From Diatrype stigma (Eukaryota; Ascomycota; Sordariomycetes; Xylariales; Diatrypaceae), in the NCBI GenBank assembly GCA_022225965.2, contig JAKJXP020000031.1, positions 62,001 to 126,000 of the forward strand: DNA of 64,000 bases. Reading direction: 5' to 3'. The notes under the pieces were generated by a model. That model was given only the letters and a program-made list of their open reading frames with translations. It did not search any database and was not told the origin of the DNA. Shown here one piece after another: positions 24,154 through 35,150 of this stretch (the first letter of the stretch is position 1; the number at the start of each line of letters is the position of its first letter). Made by a program: the position numbers and the translations under genes.

Positions 24154-25806
24154 GGGAGGGGACGGGACGGCCCGCCCGACGAAGCTGTCCAAGTGAATAT
24201 CTGTTTATTAGGGGCACGTCTTTCTGGCTGGTCATAATGTAGAGGACTAATATGTGTAATCCGATAGTGGCCACAAGAGTGTGTCAACACGGCCCGACCA
24301 AGCTACATATTGTAGACTAATTATATCTAAGGGGAAGCTTCCTTGGCACCATATCCTAGTTACTGCATCATGCAAATACTATCATAGGGGTACTGCTTCA
24401 TCACCAGGCCATGGCGGCTTCTGAGATACTATAGGTAATAGTACGAGTCGGTGCATGTCTTGGAAGAACCACCCGATGTCTAGATTAACATTACTCCTCC
24501 TTTAATGCGGAGAATTTAAAGTAGAGAACCCTTCATTTCACTGAATGGGAGAAAGGGATTGTATGAATTGAAAACTAACTACGGTATGAAAACCGGTATT
24601 TAAGCGATGATATATACGAAGAAGAGTGAAAGAAGGGTCGAAAAGGAAGAAGAAAGAAAAATAGGGGGGGGGGGGGGGCTACACGATTCATAAGGCCCTC
24701 AAGCTCTGGGATTTACGGCAAGCTTTATTGATATTTACTTTGATAACTAGTCTTATAGTCTTATGGTGAGACTGGAAGTGTCTAAAAGTATTCCAATGTA
24801 TTCGTCTTTCAAGCGAGGCAGGTAAGGGTTGACGTTAATGCCTTAAAGCTGCTACAGATAGTATCCAAACTCCTCCCTATTGATGAGCCAGTTTATAAGA
24901 GATTATTCATGTCTTCAATATATTTCGCCATCAATAACAACAACTTGCGCCTATAGCAATACTATGAGACTATGTGGACACTACTACGTACGTAATAGTT
25001 GGCCAACAGCGAATACCAGCTTAGCTACTATGTATATGGATAAGGGTGGCATCACGTCAAATTAAGCACGACTTTAGGGGGATGCTAAATGATGACGTGA
25101 CCAACTCTCTGTATACCTAAGTGAAGCTCATATATCGAATAGTGTATGCCACCACGAGCTGTTCACCTTGTGGCATGGGGAATTCTCACGGACTTAACAA
25201 TTTTGATCCGTATACTTTACCCCTATTCCGACTATGAGTGGAAAGGAGAAAAAACATTCTTCTCTTTTGTTCCAGGTTATCGTATATCCAATCTTCGGAA
25301 GTATTGTAAAGTCGCATTAGATCTATTTAGAGCCTTGTATGATGATAAATAGAAAATCATAAACACATGATGTCCCGATTACGGCCGGGCTTTAACTACC
25401 TAGGTAGATACCTAGAGTGGTTAGGTATATAAATCAGGACTGCATGTTTGGATAAGGGAATATCTGCTTATTGGGTATTTGAGATGTACATGCCTTCTCG
25501 TCTGAAGTTCTTTCTTACCTAAGCTGCTAAGGTAAGACTTGCAGGGGCCAACTCTAGCAGATCAGGCAAGTGCATACCCCCACCTACATGTAGGTACCTG
25601 CTGTAGGCACTTAGGCGATCGATTTAGACTTCCCTATCAGAAACTTGCAGGTGATGACGGAATTTAATATTTCTCGGAATCCTTCCTTTGGCGCCATGCG
25701 AATCTGGAAGTACCCAACCTGACAATGCGACCGTCCACCCTCCTATTAGAAACTGTACAACCACGACAACAGCTCATGACGACGCGACAACGATAAAGCT
25801 CTCGCG
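24154..25806. other. Intergenic, AT-rich
   Basis: Contains a run of about 15 G at 24,664-24,679, several TACCTAGGTA palindromes (25,400-25,430 and 25,585-25,605), and short frames without recognisable products. No gene called. Confidence 0.6.
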
Positions 25807-28218
25807 ATGGCTTCGGGAGCGGTGCACCGCATAGTACTGCACCCGCAACGCAGCTGCGGCAGCTACGGACAGTTCCTCGCCTCTATTACGGCCTCCTCTC
25901 GTACAGCCCCAGCCTCAGCCAGAAGCTTCATAACCGCATCTTCTGCCTCAGTCTCTACTTGCGCACCGACTATACGGCCTGTCCATGGCCAATTCCCGAT
26001 TTCACAGACTAGCAAGCCGGCCCCGCGCGCAGTCGGCCTACATTCCGGATCACGATTCCCCCTACCCACCACTCCATGGCGATCCCCACTTGGCATACTC
26101 AAGCAATTTTCCACGAGCCAGAGAGCATTGAAAGATGGACATAATGTGAATGATCTTGTGAATAAGCTCGTGGAGCAAGACAATGCTGCAAGCCAGCCGA
26201 AGGACAATGAAGCGCCAGTTATAGAAGGCTTTCAGAAAACCGAAAGGGCTTCGAGAGCTGCGCATGTCAACTTGCGAGCTCGATTGTCAAAAGAAAGCAA
26301 CAAGAACAGGACATTCTCGGATAGTTTAAATGATGTTTGGCGCTTGCTTAGGATCGTACGGCCGGAGCTTCCAACGCTCTCGCTTGCCGTGCTTCTGCTC
26401 TTCATCTCTTCTGCGGCGACCATGAGTATGCCCTGGATCGTGGGAAAGGTGATGAACTTTTCTCAAGGCGGCTCCATCGACGATATACAAGTCCTCGGCT
26501 TCAGTATTTACCAATTCTTCGGCGCATGCGCTGCAATCTTGACCCTCGGCGCGGCTGCTAATTTTGGTCGGGTCATATTGCTCCGCATAATCGGAGAGAA
26601 GGTCGTCGCGCGCTTGCGATCTCAGCTTTTCAGGAAGACCTATGGCCAAGATGCCGAATTCTTTGATGCCAACAGGACTGGAGACCTGATTTCTCGTCTG
26701 AGTTCGGATACCATCATCGTCGCTAAGGCTACTACGCAGAATCTTTCTGACGGGCTCAGAGCACTCGTTAGTGGTATGACTGGTTTGACTCTCATGGTAT
26801 ACATCAGCCCAAGTCTCACGACAATTATCCTATACGCCGCCCCTTTGATTGGAACATCCGCTTTTCTCTATGGCAGGGTCGTCAGGAAGCTAAGTCGCGA
26901 CATGCAAAAGAACGTTGGTACTTTGACTAAGATCGCCGAGGAGCGCCTTGGGAATGTGAAGACAGCCCAGGCTTTTGTTGGTGAACAGCAGGAAGTCCGA
27001 CGATACAACAAGCAAGTCAAGAAGATTTTCAACCTGGGAAAGCGGCAATCGATATTCGATGCGTCGTTCTTCTCATCATCGGGTTGGATGGGTAATATGA
27101 CTCTAATCGCCCTCCTTTGGTATAGCAGTGGCATGGTCAGAAGCGGCACTTTGACGCCAGGTGATCTTACGACTTTCATGTTATACGCTGGGTTTGCAGG
27201 ATCCAGCCTGTTCGGTGTTTCGGGCTTCTTCTCTGAGCTGATGAAGGGGGTTGGTGCCGCGGACAGGCTTTTCGAGCTCCAAGACCGGAAGAATGGTATA
27301 CCCGCCACAACAGGAATCAAGGTTGTATCTGCGCAAGGTCCGATCAAGTTCGATAACGTCACGTTCGCTTATCCCACTCGGCCAGCAGTCGCTATTTTCA
27401 ACGGGCTGTCCTTCGAAATTCCCTCGGGCAGTAATGTCTGCATCGTCGGCCCATCTGGTGGCGGGAAATCTACTGTTTCATCGCTCCTCCTGCGCTTCTA
27501 CAACCCTACTTCGGGAACTATCAGCATAAATGGTGTAGACATTACTAAGATGAATGTCAAGTCTCTTCGACGCCGCATTGGCATGGTTTCACAGGAGCCG
27601 GTCTTGTTTTCGGGCAGTGTCGCGGAGAACATTGCGTATGGACGCCCCAACGCCAGCCGGGCTGAGATCATACAAGCAGCACAGAGAGCCAACTGCCAGT
27701 TCATTAGCGATTTCCCCCACGGCTTAGAGACCCAGGTCGGTGCTAGAGGTGCACAACTTTCTGGAGGGCAGAAACAACGGATCGCAATAGCTCGAGCGCT
27801 ACTGAAAGACCCTGATATTCTTATTCTCGACGAGGCCACTTCAGCCCTGGATGCGGAATCCGAGACACTGGTGAATGCCGCCCTAGCTGAGCTGCTGAAG
27901 GGCCGAAATACGACAATTTCCATTGCCCACCGGCTTTCGACGATCAAGAGGTCCGACCAGATCATTGTCTTAGATAACAGCGGCAAGGTTGCTGAGATCG
28001 GATCTTACGTCGAATTAAGCGCGAATATGAGCAGCGCGTTCAACAAGCTCATGGAGTGGCAGATGAGCGGAGGTGAAATACCAGAACCCCAAGCCAGACG
28101 TGGTCCTGAGCTCGAGGAGTCTGAGGTACTCGAGGAAGAAATAGAAGAAGAGGAGGAGGAGGAAGGCGGTGAGGAAACTGGTGAGAAGGTAGAAAAGACG
28201 GAGACACCCAGGAAATAA
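25807..28218 (+). CDS. MDL1: Mitochondrial ABC half-transporter, Mdl1 type
   Basis: Intronless 803-residue half transporter: one membrane domain followed by one ATPase domain. Residues 1 to about 105 are rich in Ser, Ala and Arg with almost no acids, a mitochondrial presequence. The membrane domain spans about 175-470. The nucleotide-binding domain carries Walker A GPSGGGKST near 547, Q-loop MVSQEPVLFSGSV, signature LSGGQKQR near 652, Walker B ILILDEATSALD and switch His in SIAHRLST. This matches the Mdl1/ABCB10 group of the inner membrane, with yeast Mdl1 implicated in peptide export from the matrix. The C-terminus is an unusual run of Glu (about 770-790) followed by a basic end. It could instead be the Mdl2 paralogue; a mitochondrial type is most likely. 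Confidence 0.9.
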   Translation: MASGAVHRIVLHPQRSCGSYGQFLASITASSRTAPASARSFITASSASVSTCAPTIRPVHGQFPISQTSKPAPRAVGLHSGSRFPLPTTPWRSPLGILKQFSTSQRALKDGHNVNDLVNKLVEQDNAASQPKDNEAPVIEGFQKTERASRAAHVNLRARLSKESNKNRTFSDSLNDVWRLLRIVRPELPTLSLAVLLLFISSAATMSMPWIVGKVMNFSQGGSIDDIQVLGFSIYQFFGACAAILTLGAAANFGRVILLRIIGEKVVARLRSQLFRKTYGQDAEFFDANRTGDLISRLSSDTIIVAKATTQNLSDGLRALVSGMTGLTLMVYISPSLTTIILYAAPLIGTSAFLYGRVVRKLSRDMQKNVGTLTKIAEERLGNVKTAQAFVGEQQEVRRYNKQVKKIFNLGKRQSIFDASFFSSSGWMGNMTLIALLWYSSGMVRSGTLTPGDLTTFMLYAGFAGSSLFGVSGFFSELMKGVGAADRLFELQDRKNGIPATTGIKVVSAQGPIKFDNVTFAYPTRPAVAIFNGLSFEIPSGSNVCIVGPSGGGKSTVSSLLLRFYNPTSGTISINGVDITKMNVKSLRRRIGMVSQEPVLFSGSVAENIAYGRPNASRAEIIQAAQRANCQFISDFPHGLETQVGARGAQLSGGQKQRIAIARALLKDPDILILDEATSALDAESETLVNAALAELLKGRNTTISIAHRLSTIKRSDQIIVLDNSGKVAEIGSYVELSANMSSAFNKLMEWQMSGGEIPEPQARRGPELEESEVLEEEIEEEEEEEGGEETGEKVEKTETPRK

Positions 28219-29492
28219 TCATGTGGTGATGTTGATGTACCATTTACATTAAGAAGGGCAGGGTAGGGACGGTTCTGTATTACATACATCTTCAGGACTT
28301 TGGAATCCACTATAGAGAGATTCTCTACCCAGGTTTTGGAAGGGAGGGGGGCGGGGGTCGATTCAGGGGCATTGGAGTACAGAAAGGCAGGCAATCTGGA
28401 TGAGGATAAAAACGATTGTATATGTAAGTAGAGATTAGCTTTTTGTTTGCCCAGGACTCCCCACTCACTCTATGATACCAATTGCACATTCGGACGAAGG
28501 ATCCCTATCCCAGGTTTAGGATTGCGGCAACCTGGCGACCGCTCTGCTGTTTGGACTCCTTGTAGCTAGCTATAACTACCTGCCTACATAGTTGGGAAGT
28601 AGGTAGCCCAGGGGAATGACATGCAATATATACCAAGCACTTCACTACTATCAAGATTGGGCCATCGAGAGTTTCATCAAGGAAGTCGAGAGACTATATG
28701 GAGCACCCCTTTTCGCGGTCCAACCCGTTTCATTTTACCGATCAGGTGGGCAATTACCTTGGTAGCAGGTAGACGAGGTAGGTAGTTACAAGAAAGAAAA
28801 TTGGACTTCATGGGTTGCTGAATTCATCCGTGTAGTTGCTGAGTCGGCCTGGTGGTTGAGCCGTCGACGTCGTGAGACCCACATCCACGGCGGCCCGGCC
28901 GGGGCTGGGCTGAGGGATCCAGCTGCAGGTGCTGACATGTGAATTCCTGCTGGTTGGCCGGTATTACGTAGGTACGTAATTGAGCCAATAGCGAACCTCA
29001 GTTCGTCTCACACCCATACTAAGAGCAAGAGCCTATGTAGGTATCTAACTCTGTATAGGTCGCCATGACTACGATCGCTAATTGTTAATTGCTAATTACT
29101 ATTGCTTCTATCTACATCATATAAAATCAAACGTGCTCGCTCGGTGAAGATTGATTATGAACATCCTTGGTGTCAATTAAGTCAGAATAGAGCTGCCTTT
29201 GTTTGTGTCCGTCTGTCTCCCCTCCATTCTACCCTATCCGGTCTGTCCGGTCAAAGTTAGCACTTACAAAGTCTACATTTCTCATCATAGACCGTGCTAG
29301 TTGGGGGTTTTCAGCATCACTATCATCTCACATACCTATTACCGAACCAGGGCGGAAGTTTATTCAAATATCACATCAGCCAAATTGGGAGAATCCTATT
29401 AGCTAGCAAAGAAAGCGCGACAGCGATCGTCTTCTCCGCGGAATCATATATGCCTACGATATACATATTCCACACGGCAAAGATCTTCCAAG
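28219..29492. other. Intergenic region
   Basis: 3' flank of MDL1 and 5' flank of the hydrolase gene. It includes TACCTA/TAGGTA motifs near 28,575, 28,780 and 29,037. No coding sequence recognised. Confidence 0.6.
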
Positions 29493-30552
29493 ATGGTGAA
29501 GATCAGCGAAGGAACATTCACAATCGAGGGCGAAAGTTTATATACTAAGACCTGGCTAGTAAGTGCACATGGCCCTAGGTATCCTTTCCGCCCGCAGTCC
29601 ACTAACACCGAAACGCGAATAACAGCCGGACAAGCCCCCAGTAGCCAAGCTGGTCATTATCCATGGCTTCAGCGACCATATAAACCGCTACTACGAGTTC
29701 TTCCCCTACCTGGCGGAGCGCGGCATCGCCGTGTACGGGTATGACCAGCGCGGGTGGGGCCGCAGCGTGAAGAAGCCCAGCGACAAGGGCAAGACGGGGC
29801 CGACGGCGCGGGTGCTGGCCGACATGGCGGCCTTCATCGAGGACAAGTTAGCACCATCCCCGTCGTCGTCGTCCAACGACAACGACAACGGCACCGACAA
29901 CCACCGCCACCACCAAGCGCCGCTCTTCGTGCTCGGCCACTCGATGGGCGGCGGCCAAGCGCTCGCGCTGGCCAGCACGCCGGCGCACGCGGGGCTCGCG
30001 GCGCGCGTGCGCGGCTGGGTGCTGGAGGCGCCGTTCCTGGGGTTCGCGCCGGAGCTGCAGCCGCACTGGCTGACGATCGCGAGCGGGCGGCTGGCGGCGC
30101 ACGTGGTGCCGGGGTTCCACCTGGTGCGGGACATCCCGCCCGAGCACGTCACGCGCGTGCCCGAGGTGCAGCGCAGCCTCGCGGCCGACGCGCTGTGCCA
30201 CGACACGGGGACCCTGGAGGGGCTGGCGGGCATGCTGGACCGCACGGAGCGGCTGGCGCGCGGCGCCCTGCGGCCCGATCCCGCTGTTGTGCGGTCCCTG
30301 CTGCTGCTGCACGGCTCCGGGGATCGGTCGACGAGCTGCGGGAGGTCGCGCGAGTGGTTCGATGTTCAGCAGAGGGAGGCTCCGATTGCGGATGCGGTGT
30401 TCCGCGAGTATGATGGCATGTATCATCAGTTGCATGCGGATTACGGGAAGGAGGAGTTCTATAAGGATGTCGCGGATTGGATCCTGGAGAGGTCCAGAGA
30501 CGCTCCTAAAGAGGCGATGGCGCCGCCGCCGCTGCCGGAGTCGAAGCTGTGA
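29493..30552 (+). CDS. Monoacylglycerol-lipase-like alpha/beta hydrolase
   Basis: Two exons, 29493-29558 and 29626-30552, encode 330 aa. The protein belongs to the serine-hydrolase (Hydrolase_4) group that includes yeast Yju3, which cleaves monoacylglycerols. Exon 1 gives MVKISEGTFTIEGESLYTKT, a typical first beta hairpin. Exon 2 has the oxyanion motif IIHGFSDH, YGYDQRGWGRS, the nucleophile elbow LGHSMGGGQA, then LLLHGSGDRSTS with the expected catalytic Asp and YDGMYHQLH with the catalytic His. All three triad residues are thus present. A His/Asp/Asn-rich insert lies just before the elbow (near 130-145), probably a surface loop. No signal peptide is visible. The substrate is inferred from family. 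Confidence 0.9.
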
Positions 30553-30642
30553 ACAATGGGAAAGGAACTACATAGCTGAAGGCGGATGGGATGGCCCGCG
30601 GACGAGCCGGGCTCTCTTCTCCTCGCGTCGTTGTGTCACTTC

Positions 30643-30690
30643 ATGTATAGATTGTATAGATTGTATAGATTGTATAGATTGTATAGATAT
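30643..30690. repeat. Nine-base TGTATAGAT tandem repeat
   Basis: About five head-to-tail copies of TGTATAGAT, just downstream of the hydrolase stop codon. Confidence 0.85.
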
Positions 30691-31227
30691 GTAGTAGGTA
30701 AGTAGCATGAGTTTTACGGCGTCAGTACGATAGGTTGCGTTATGATTGAACATGAGGACCGTGTAAGTGCGGGTTATTGCCTTTGAGCTTGCTTCCTTGG
30801 ACCCTGCGAAATCTATAGACTTGGTAAGCTGGCGCCTAAACCCTTCAACCCTTAAACAGGATATGGCCCGTTTCCCAATCAATATATACAGCCATTGAAT
30901 GCGTCAGCTACGAGTAATTTAGCAACTACCTAATAAATTTGGCTTTGACTCCTGAATTGGCATCTGGCAGTTGGTTCTTGGATCCTGTGATATTCTGTTA
31001 TACTCTGTAAAGAACAACATACCGGTTATTGCATCTTCTTTATGCAAGAGGCACTGAAAGGGATGAAGGGTTGCACTAGCCACATGCATCTTCGAACCTT
31101 GGAGCAACCTTGGAAGCTTGATCCCGCTAGTTAGTCAGCGCAAGATATCCACCAGTGATGAGCGCCGAACGCTTATGGTGGTACGGAGCTACTGTGCTAG
31201 GGTGTGGCTTGTGTGCGGTCATATCCA

Positions 31228-31300
31228 CGCATCCGCATCCACATCCACATCCACATCCACATCCACATCCACATCCACATCCGCATCCACATCCACGCAT
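31228..31300. repeat. Six-base ATCCAC tandem repeat
   Basis: About eleven copies of a CATCCA hexamer with a few CATCCG variants, upstream of the gamma-adaptin gene. Too short and uniform for a CRISPR array. Confidence 0.85.
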
Positions 31301-31559
31301 CCACACATGCGCCCAAGTACAACGGACAACGGTGACAACTTGACCAGGACCCCGTCGCCCGTAACCTTCGGCGCACATCAATCATTAATGATATCCAAGA
31401 CACTCCCCGGGCCTTGACGGTATTGACAAGCAACGAAACAAAACCACAACCACAACCACATATTCGCGCGGGCCTATAAACAATACCTCGCCATCGAACA
31501 CCTCCAACCTGGGTCCAGTGAATCAGCAGGCCCTTTGAGGGCCCCGTCACCCTTTCAAG

Positions 31560-34448
31560 ATGAGTTCCCGTGAGTGTCATCGCCCGCCCCTTGTGCTCGA
31601 GCCTAGGCCGGGGTTGGTTGGTAGAGTGCGAGGCAAGATGACCGAGCTCGGCTCTTCGCTAACCAAGGCTCGGTCGAACTATAGTAAAGCAGTTCATCCG
31701 CAATGTACGTGCAGCAAAGACAATCGCCGACGAACGAGCTGTCATCCAAAAGGAGAGCGCCGCGATTCGAGCCAGCTTTCGAGAAGAGAGCCACGACCAC
31801 AATATCAGGTAGGGCTGGCCCGGTCCCCCTCCCCCAGCTTGGACTGCTGCAAGGCGGACGGGCTGACTAGCATGCCTCGCTAACTACTATCAAACAGACG
31901 AAACAATGTATCTAAGCTGCTGTACTTGTTCACGCTCGGAGAAAGGACGCACTTTGGTCAAATAGAATGCATCAAGCTCCTTGCCTCGCCGCGGTTCGCT
32001 GATAAACGGCTGGGACACCTGGCCACGAGTCTGCTCCTAGATGAGAACCAAGAGGTTCTGACCCTCGTCACGAATTCCTTGAAAAAGTACGTCGCATTGA
32101 CCTGAGCGTTCTCCTCACAGACAGGGTGACATTGGCTAACACTCCACGTGTCCCAGTGATCTCGGCCATTCCAACCAGTATGTCGTCGGACTCGCACTCG
32201 GAACCCTTGGCAACATTGCTTCTATCGAGATGTCGAGAGATCTGTTCCCCGAGATCGAAACTCTTGTATCGACCGCGAACCCCTATATTCGAAGAAAGGC
32301 TGCGCTATGTGCTATGCGGATATGTCGCAAGGTTCCTGACCTACAAGAGCACTTCGTCGAGAAGGCTTCCCACATGCTGTCAGACCGCAATCACGGTGTT
32401 CTTCTCTGTGGCGTCACATTGGTTGTTAGCTTGTGCGAAGCAGACGAAGAGGAAGGCGGGGAGGAAGGCATCGTCGACAAGTTCAAGCAGTTCATACCCA
32501 TACTGGTCAAGACCCTGAAGAGCCTTGCCACTTCCGGATATGCTCCTGAACACGATGTTACTGGTATCACCGATCCTTTCCTGCAAGTCAAGATTCTTCG
32601 ACTGCTTCGAGTCCTTGTCCGCGGCGATCCTCAGGGCACTGAGCAAATCAACGACATCCTGGCCCAAGTTGCGACCAATACCGACGCATCCAAGAATGTC
32701 GGAAATTCCATCCTTTATGAAGCCGTTCTGACTATCCTAGACATCGAGGCCGACTCCGGTCTTCGAGTGCTGGGTGTGAATATCCTCGGAAAATTCCTCT
32801 CCAACCGTGACAATAATATTAGATATGTGGCGCTCAACACCCTCATCAAGGTGGTTGCCATCGAGCCCAATGCTGTGCAGCGTCACCGGAACACAATTCT
32901 AGATTGTCTGAGAGACCCTGATATCAGCATCAGGAGAAGGGCGCTGGAGCTCAGTTTCACTTTGATCAATGAGAGCAATGTCCGCGTGCTTATCCGCGAG
33001 CTCCTCGCCTTCTTAGAGGTCGCCGACAACGAGTTCAAGCCAACTATGACGAGTCAAATTGGCATCGCGGCTGATCGTTACGCTCCGAACAAGCGCTGGC
33101 ATGTCGATACCATGCTACGAGTACTAACGCTGGCCGGGAATTACGTTAAAGAGCCAATCATGGCCTCATTTGTTCGGCTCGTAGCAACGACGCCTGAGCT
33201 TCAGACCTATACTGTCCAGAAGCTCTACATAAATTTGAAGAAGGACATCACCCAGGAGAGCTTGACCCAGGCAGGTGCTTGGTGCATCGGTGAATTCGGA
33301 GACTTATTGTTACGGGGTGGACAGTATGAGGAAGAGGAGCTTGTCCAGGAGGTAAAAGAGCATGAGATCCTTGATCTTTTCTCTACCATCCTCAACAGTA
33401 ACTACGCCACACAGATTGCCACGGAATACATCGTCACAGCTCTTGTCAAACTCAGCACACGTCTATCAGATGCGTCGCAAATCGAGCGCGTAAAATATCT
33501 CCTCGAATCCTACCAGACAAGCCTGGACGTCGAGGTTCAGCAGAGGGCGGTCGAATACGGGCATCTTTTCTCGTACGAGCAAATTCGACTCGGCGTCTTG
33601 GAGAAGATGCCTCCGCCTCAAATCAAGGAGGAATCCCGAGTTCTTGGCGAAGCTAGCAAGAAAACCAAGAAGGCCAACAGAAGGTCCAAGCTGGTCGCGA
33701 AGCCAACGACAGACCAAGACCTGCTGGATCTGATGGGAGATGATAGTAGCAATGTCTCACTCGCATCACCCACCAACGGAACCTCGAATAACACTGATCT
33801 CTTGGCCGACATCCTTGGTGGTACTGCCTCCCCACCAGCAGCAGCGTCCCCGCCACCACAGAGTAATATGTCGTCGATCATGGATCTCTTCTCCCAGGGT
33901 CCATCAGCCTCCCCAGCCGCTCAGTCCCCAGCTCCATCTAGCTCCGGCCTAGACGCGCTAGCATCCTTTGGCACCCCCCCTCCTCAACAGTCAGCGATAG
34001 CCGCTGCTCCGGCTGGCTTCCCATGTTACAACGAGAATGGTCTGAACGTCACCCTTCAATTACAGCGCAACGCCGAGGGGATGGTGCAGGTCATGGCACG
34101 ATTCCGCAACACGTCAGGAGCCCCGCTTTCCAACGTGGGACTCCAAGCAGCTGTGCCCAAAACCCAGAAGCTGCAACTGTTGAGCATATCTAGTTCAGAA
34201 CTGGCTCCAGGTGCTGAGGCGAGCCAACCCATGAGGATCATGGGAAGCAAGGGGGTAAGTACAGACCCATCTACTAGATGCAGTCCATTCCATTTCACTG
34301 CACACCTTTCGCGTGCCGAGACCTATGTGGACACTTTTACTGACATTAGCCTTTTGTGTAGCCTCTGCGTTTGATGTTGAAGATCGGCTATACCCACCCG
34401 GCGGCTGGGCAGGTTCAGGGTCAGGTCAAGTGGGTTGAACCGTCATAA
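31560..34448 (+). CDS. APL4: AP-1 complex subunit gamma
   Basis: Five exons: 31560-31569, 31685-31808, 31898-32086, 32157-34254, 34362-34448 (835 aa). Gamma-adaptin is the large subunit of the AP-1 clathrin adaptor at the trans-Golgi network and endosomes. The start [20 protein letters not shown], followed by [20 protein letters not shown] and the [20 protein letters not shown] block, is typical gamma-adaptin. The Adaptin_N trunk runs to about 565 and ends near [11 protein letters not shown] flexible hinge with DLLDLMGDD and DLF/DLL clathrin-box-like motifs, rich in Ser, Pro and Ala, spans about 565-715. The ear domain follows (near [18 protein letters not shown]). The short last exon closes the ear with [10 protein letters not shown]. 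Exon 1 is only 10 bases. Identification is very secure. Confidence 0.96.
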
Positions 34449-35150
34449 AATCCGGTAGATGATGGCATGTTAATAAAAGGCTATGATGTGGTTTTTTCCG
34501 AGCGGCGTTAGTGATACACAAATGAACATTCACGTGTTGGAACCTGGAGCTGCCATGAGATGTTGTGTGATATGTCGCAGGTTTGCACTTTTTAAGGGAA
34601 GAGCGGACGTTGTTATCGAGTAGTAGAATCAAGAAGAGTCGTATTGTCTTGTCTGTCTTGCTGACCATCAGTATATCTCGTTGCGAAAAAACTACCTCTC
34701 ATCATGAGGGTTTGGCTTGGGAGCATTCGCTGAAATGAGCAGTCCAACCGCACGCACGCTCGCAGAGTGGTATGGGTCATACAGAATCAAACACGAACTA
34801 CAAGGTAAGAGCCAACAGGTACGTGCACACAAGTCATTCTTCACGTATGCCTCTTTCGTCATCATAGCCATCATGCTGCCATATACATCATTATGCAATT
34901 AAGCTAAGCAAGCCCCTATTGTACAATACCCTTAGCCCCTTTTCCCTTTTCCTTAACCCCTTTTCCCTATTTCTCACCCCCCCCCCCCGCCCCTTCAGAA
35001 ACGCCGTGAAATCATACAATGGCTAGCTAACCAGCCAGCCAACGACCTAGTAGTTAGTTAGCCAGTCGGCCGGCCAGTTAGCCAGCCAGCCAGTCCGTCC
35101 GTTCGCTCGTTCGCTCGTCCGTCCGTTCGTTCGTTCGTCCCCCCGAACGA
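34449..35150. other. Convergent intergenic region
   Basis: 3' flanks of the AP-1 gamma gene (+) and the GGCT-fold gene (-). Contains CCCTTTTCCC pyrimidine tracts, a C-run near 34,978, and four-base runs of CAGC and CGTT type at about 35,030-35,140. No gene seen. Confidence 0.6.
35030..35140. repeat. Four-base (AGCC)/(CGTT) simple-repeat patch
   Basis: Imperfect tetranucleotide runs (GCCA, CGTT, CGCT) just beyond the stop codon of the GGCT-fold gene. Confidence 0.6.

Larger units (their letters stand above)
30553..31559. other. Intergenic with microsatellites
   Basis: Holds two microsatellites (30,643-30,690 and 31,228-31,300) described separately, plus the promoter of the AP-1 gamma gene. 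No coding sequence recognised. Confidence 0.6.

Noticed and set aside
23380..24192. 270-codon minus-strand frame
   Set aside because: Antisense shadow of the GC-rich nitroreductase gene.
31228..31300. CRISPR-like array of short repeats
   Set aside because: It is a plain hexamer microsatellite without spacers.
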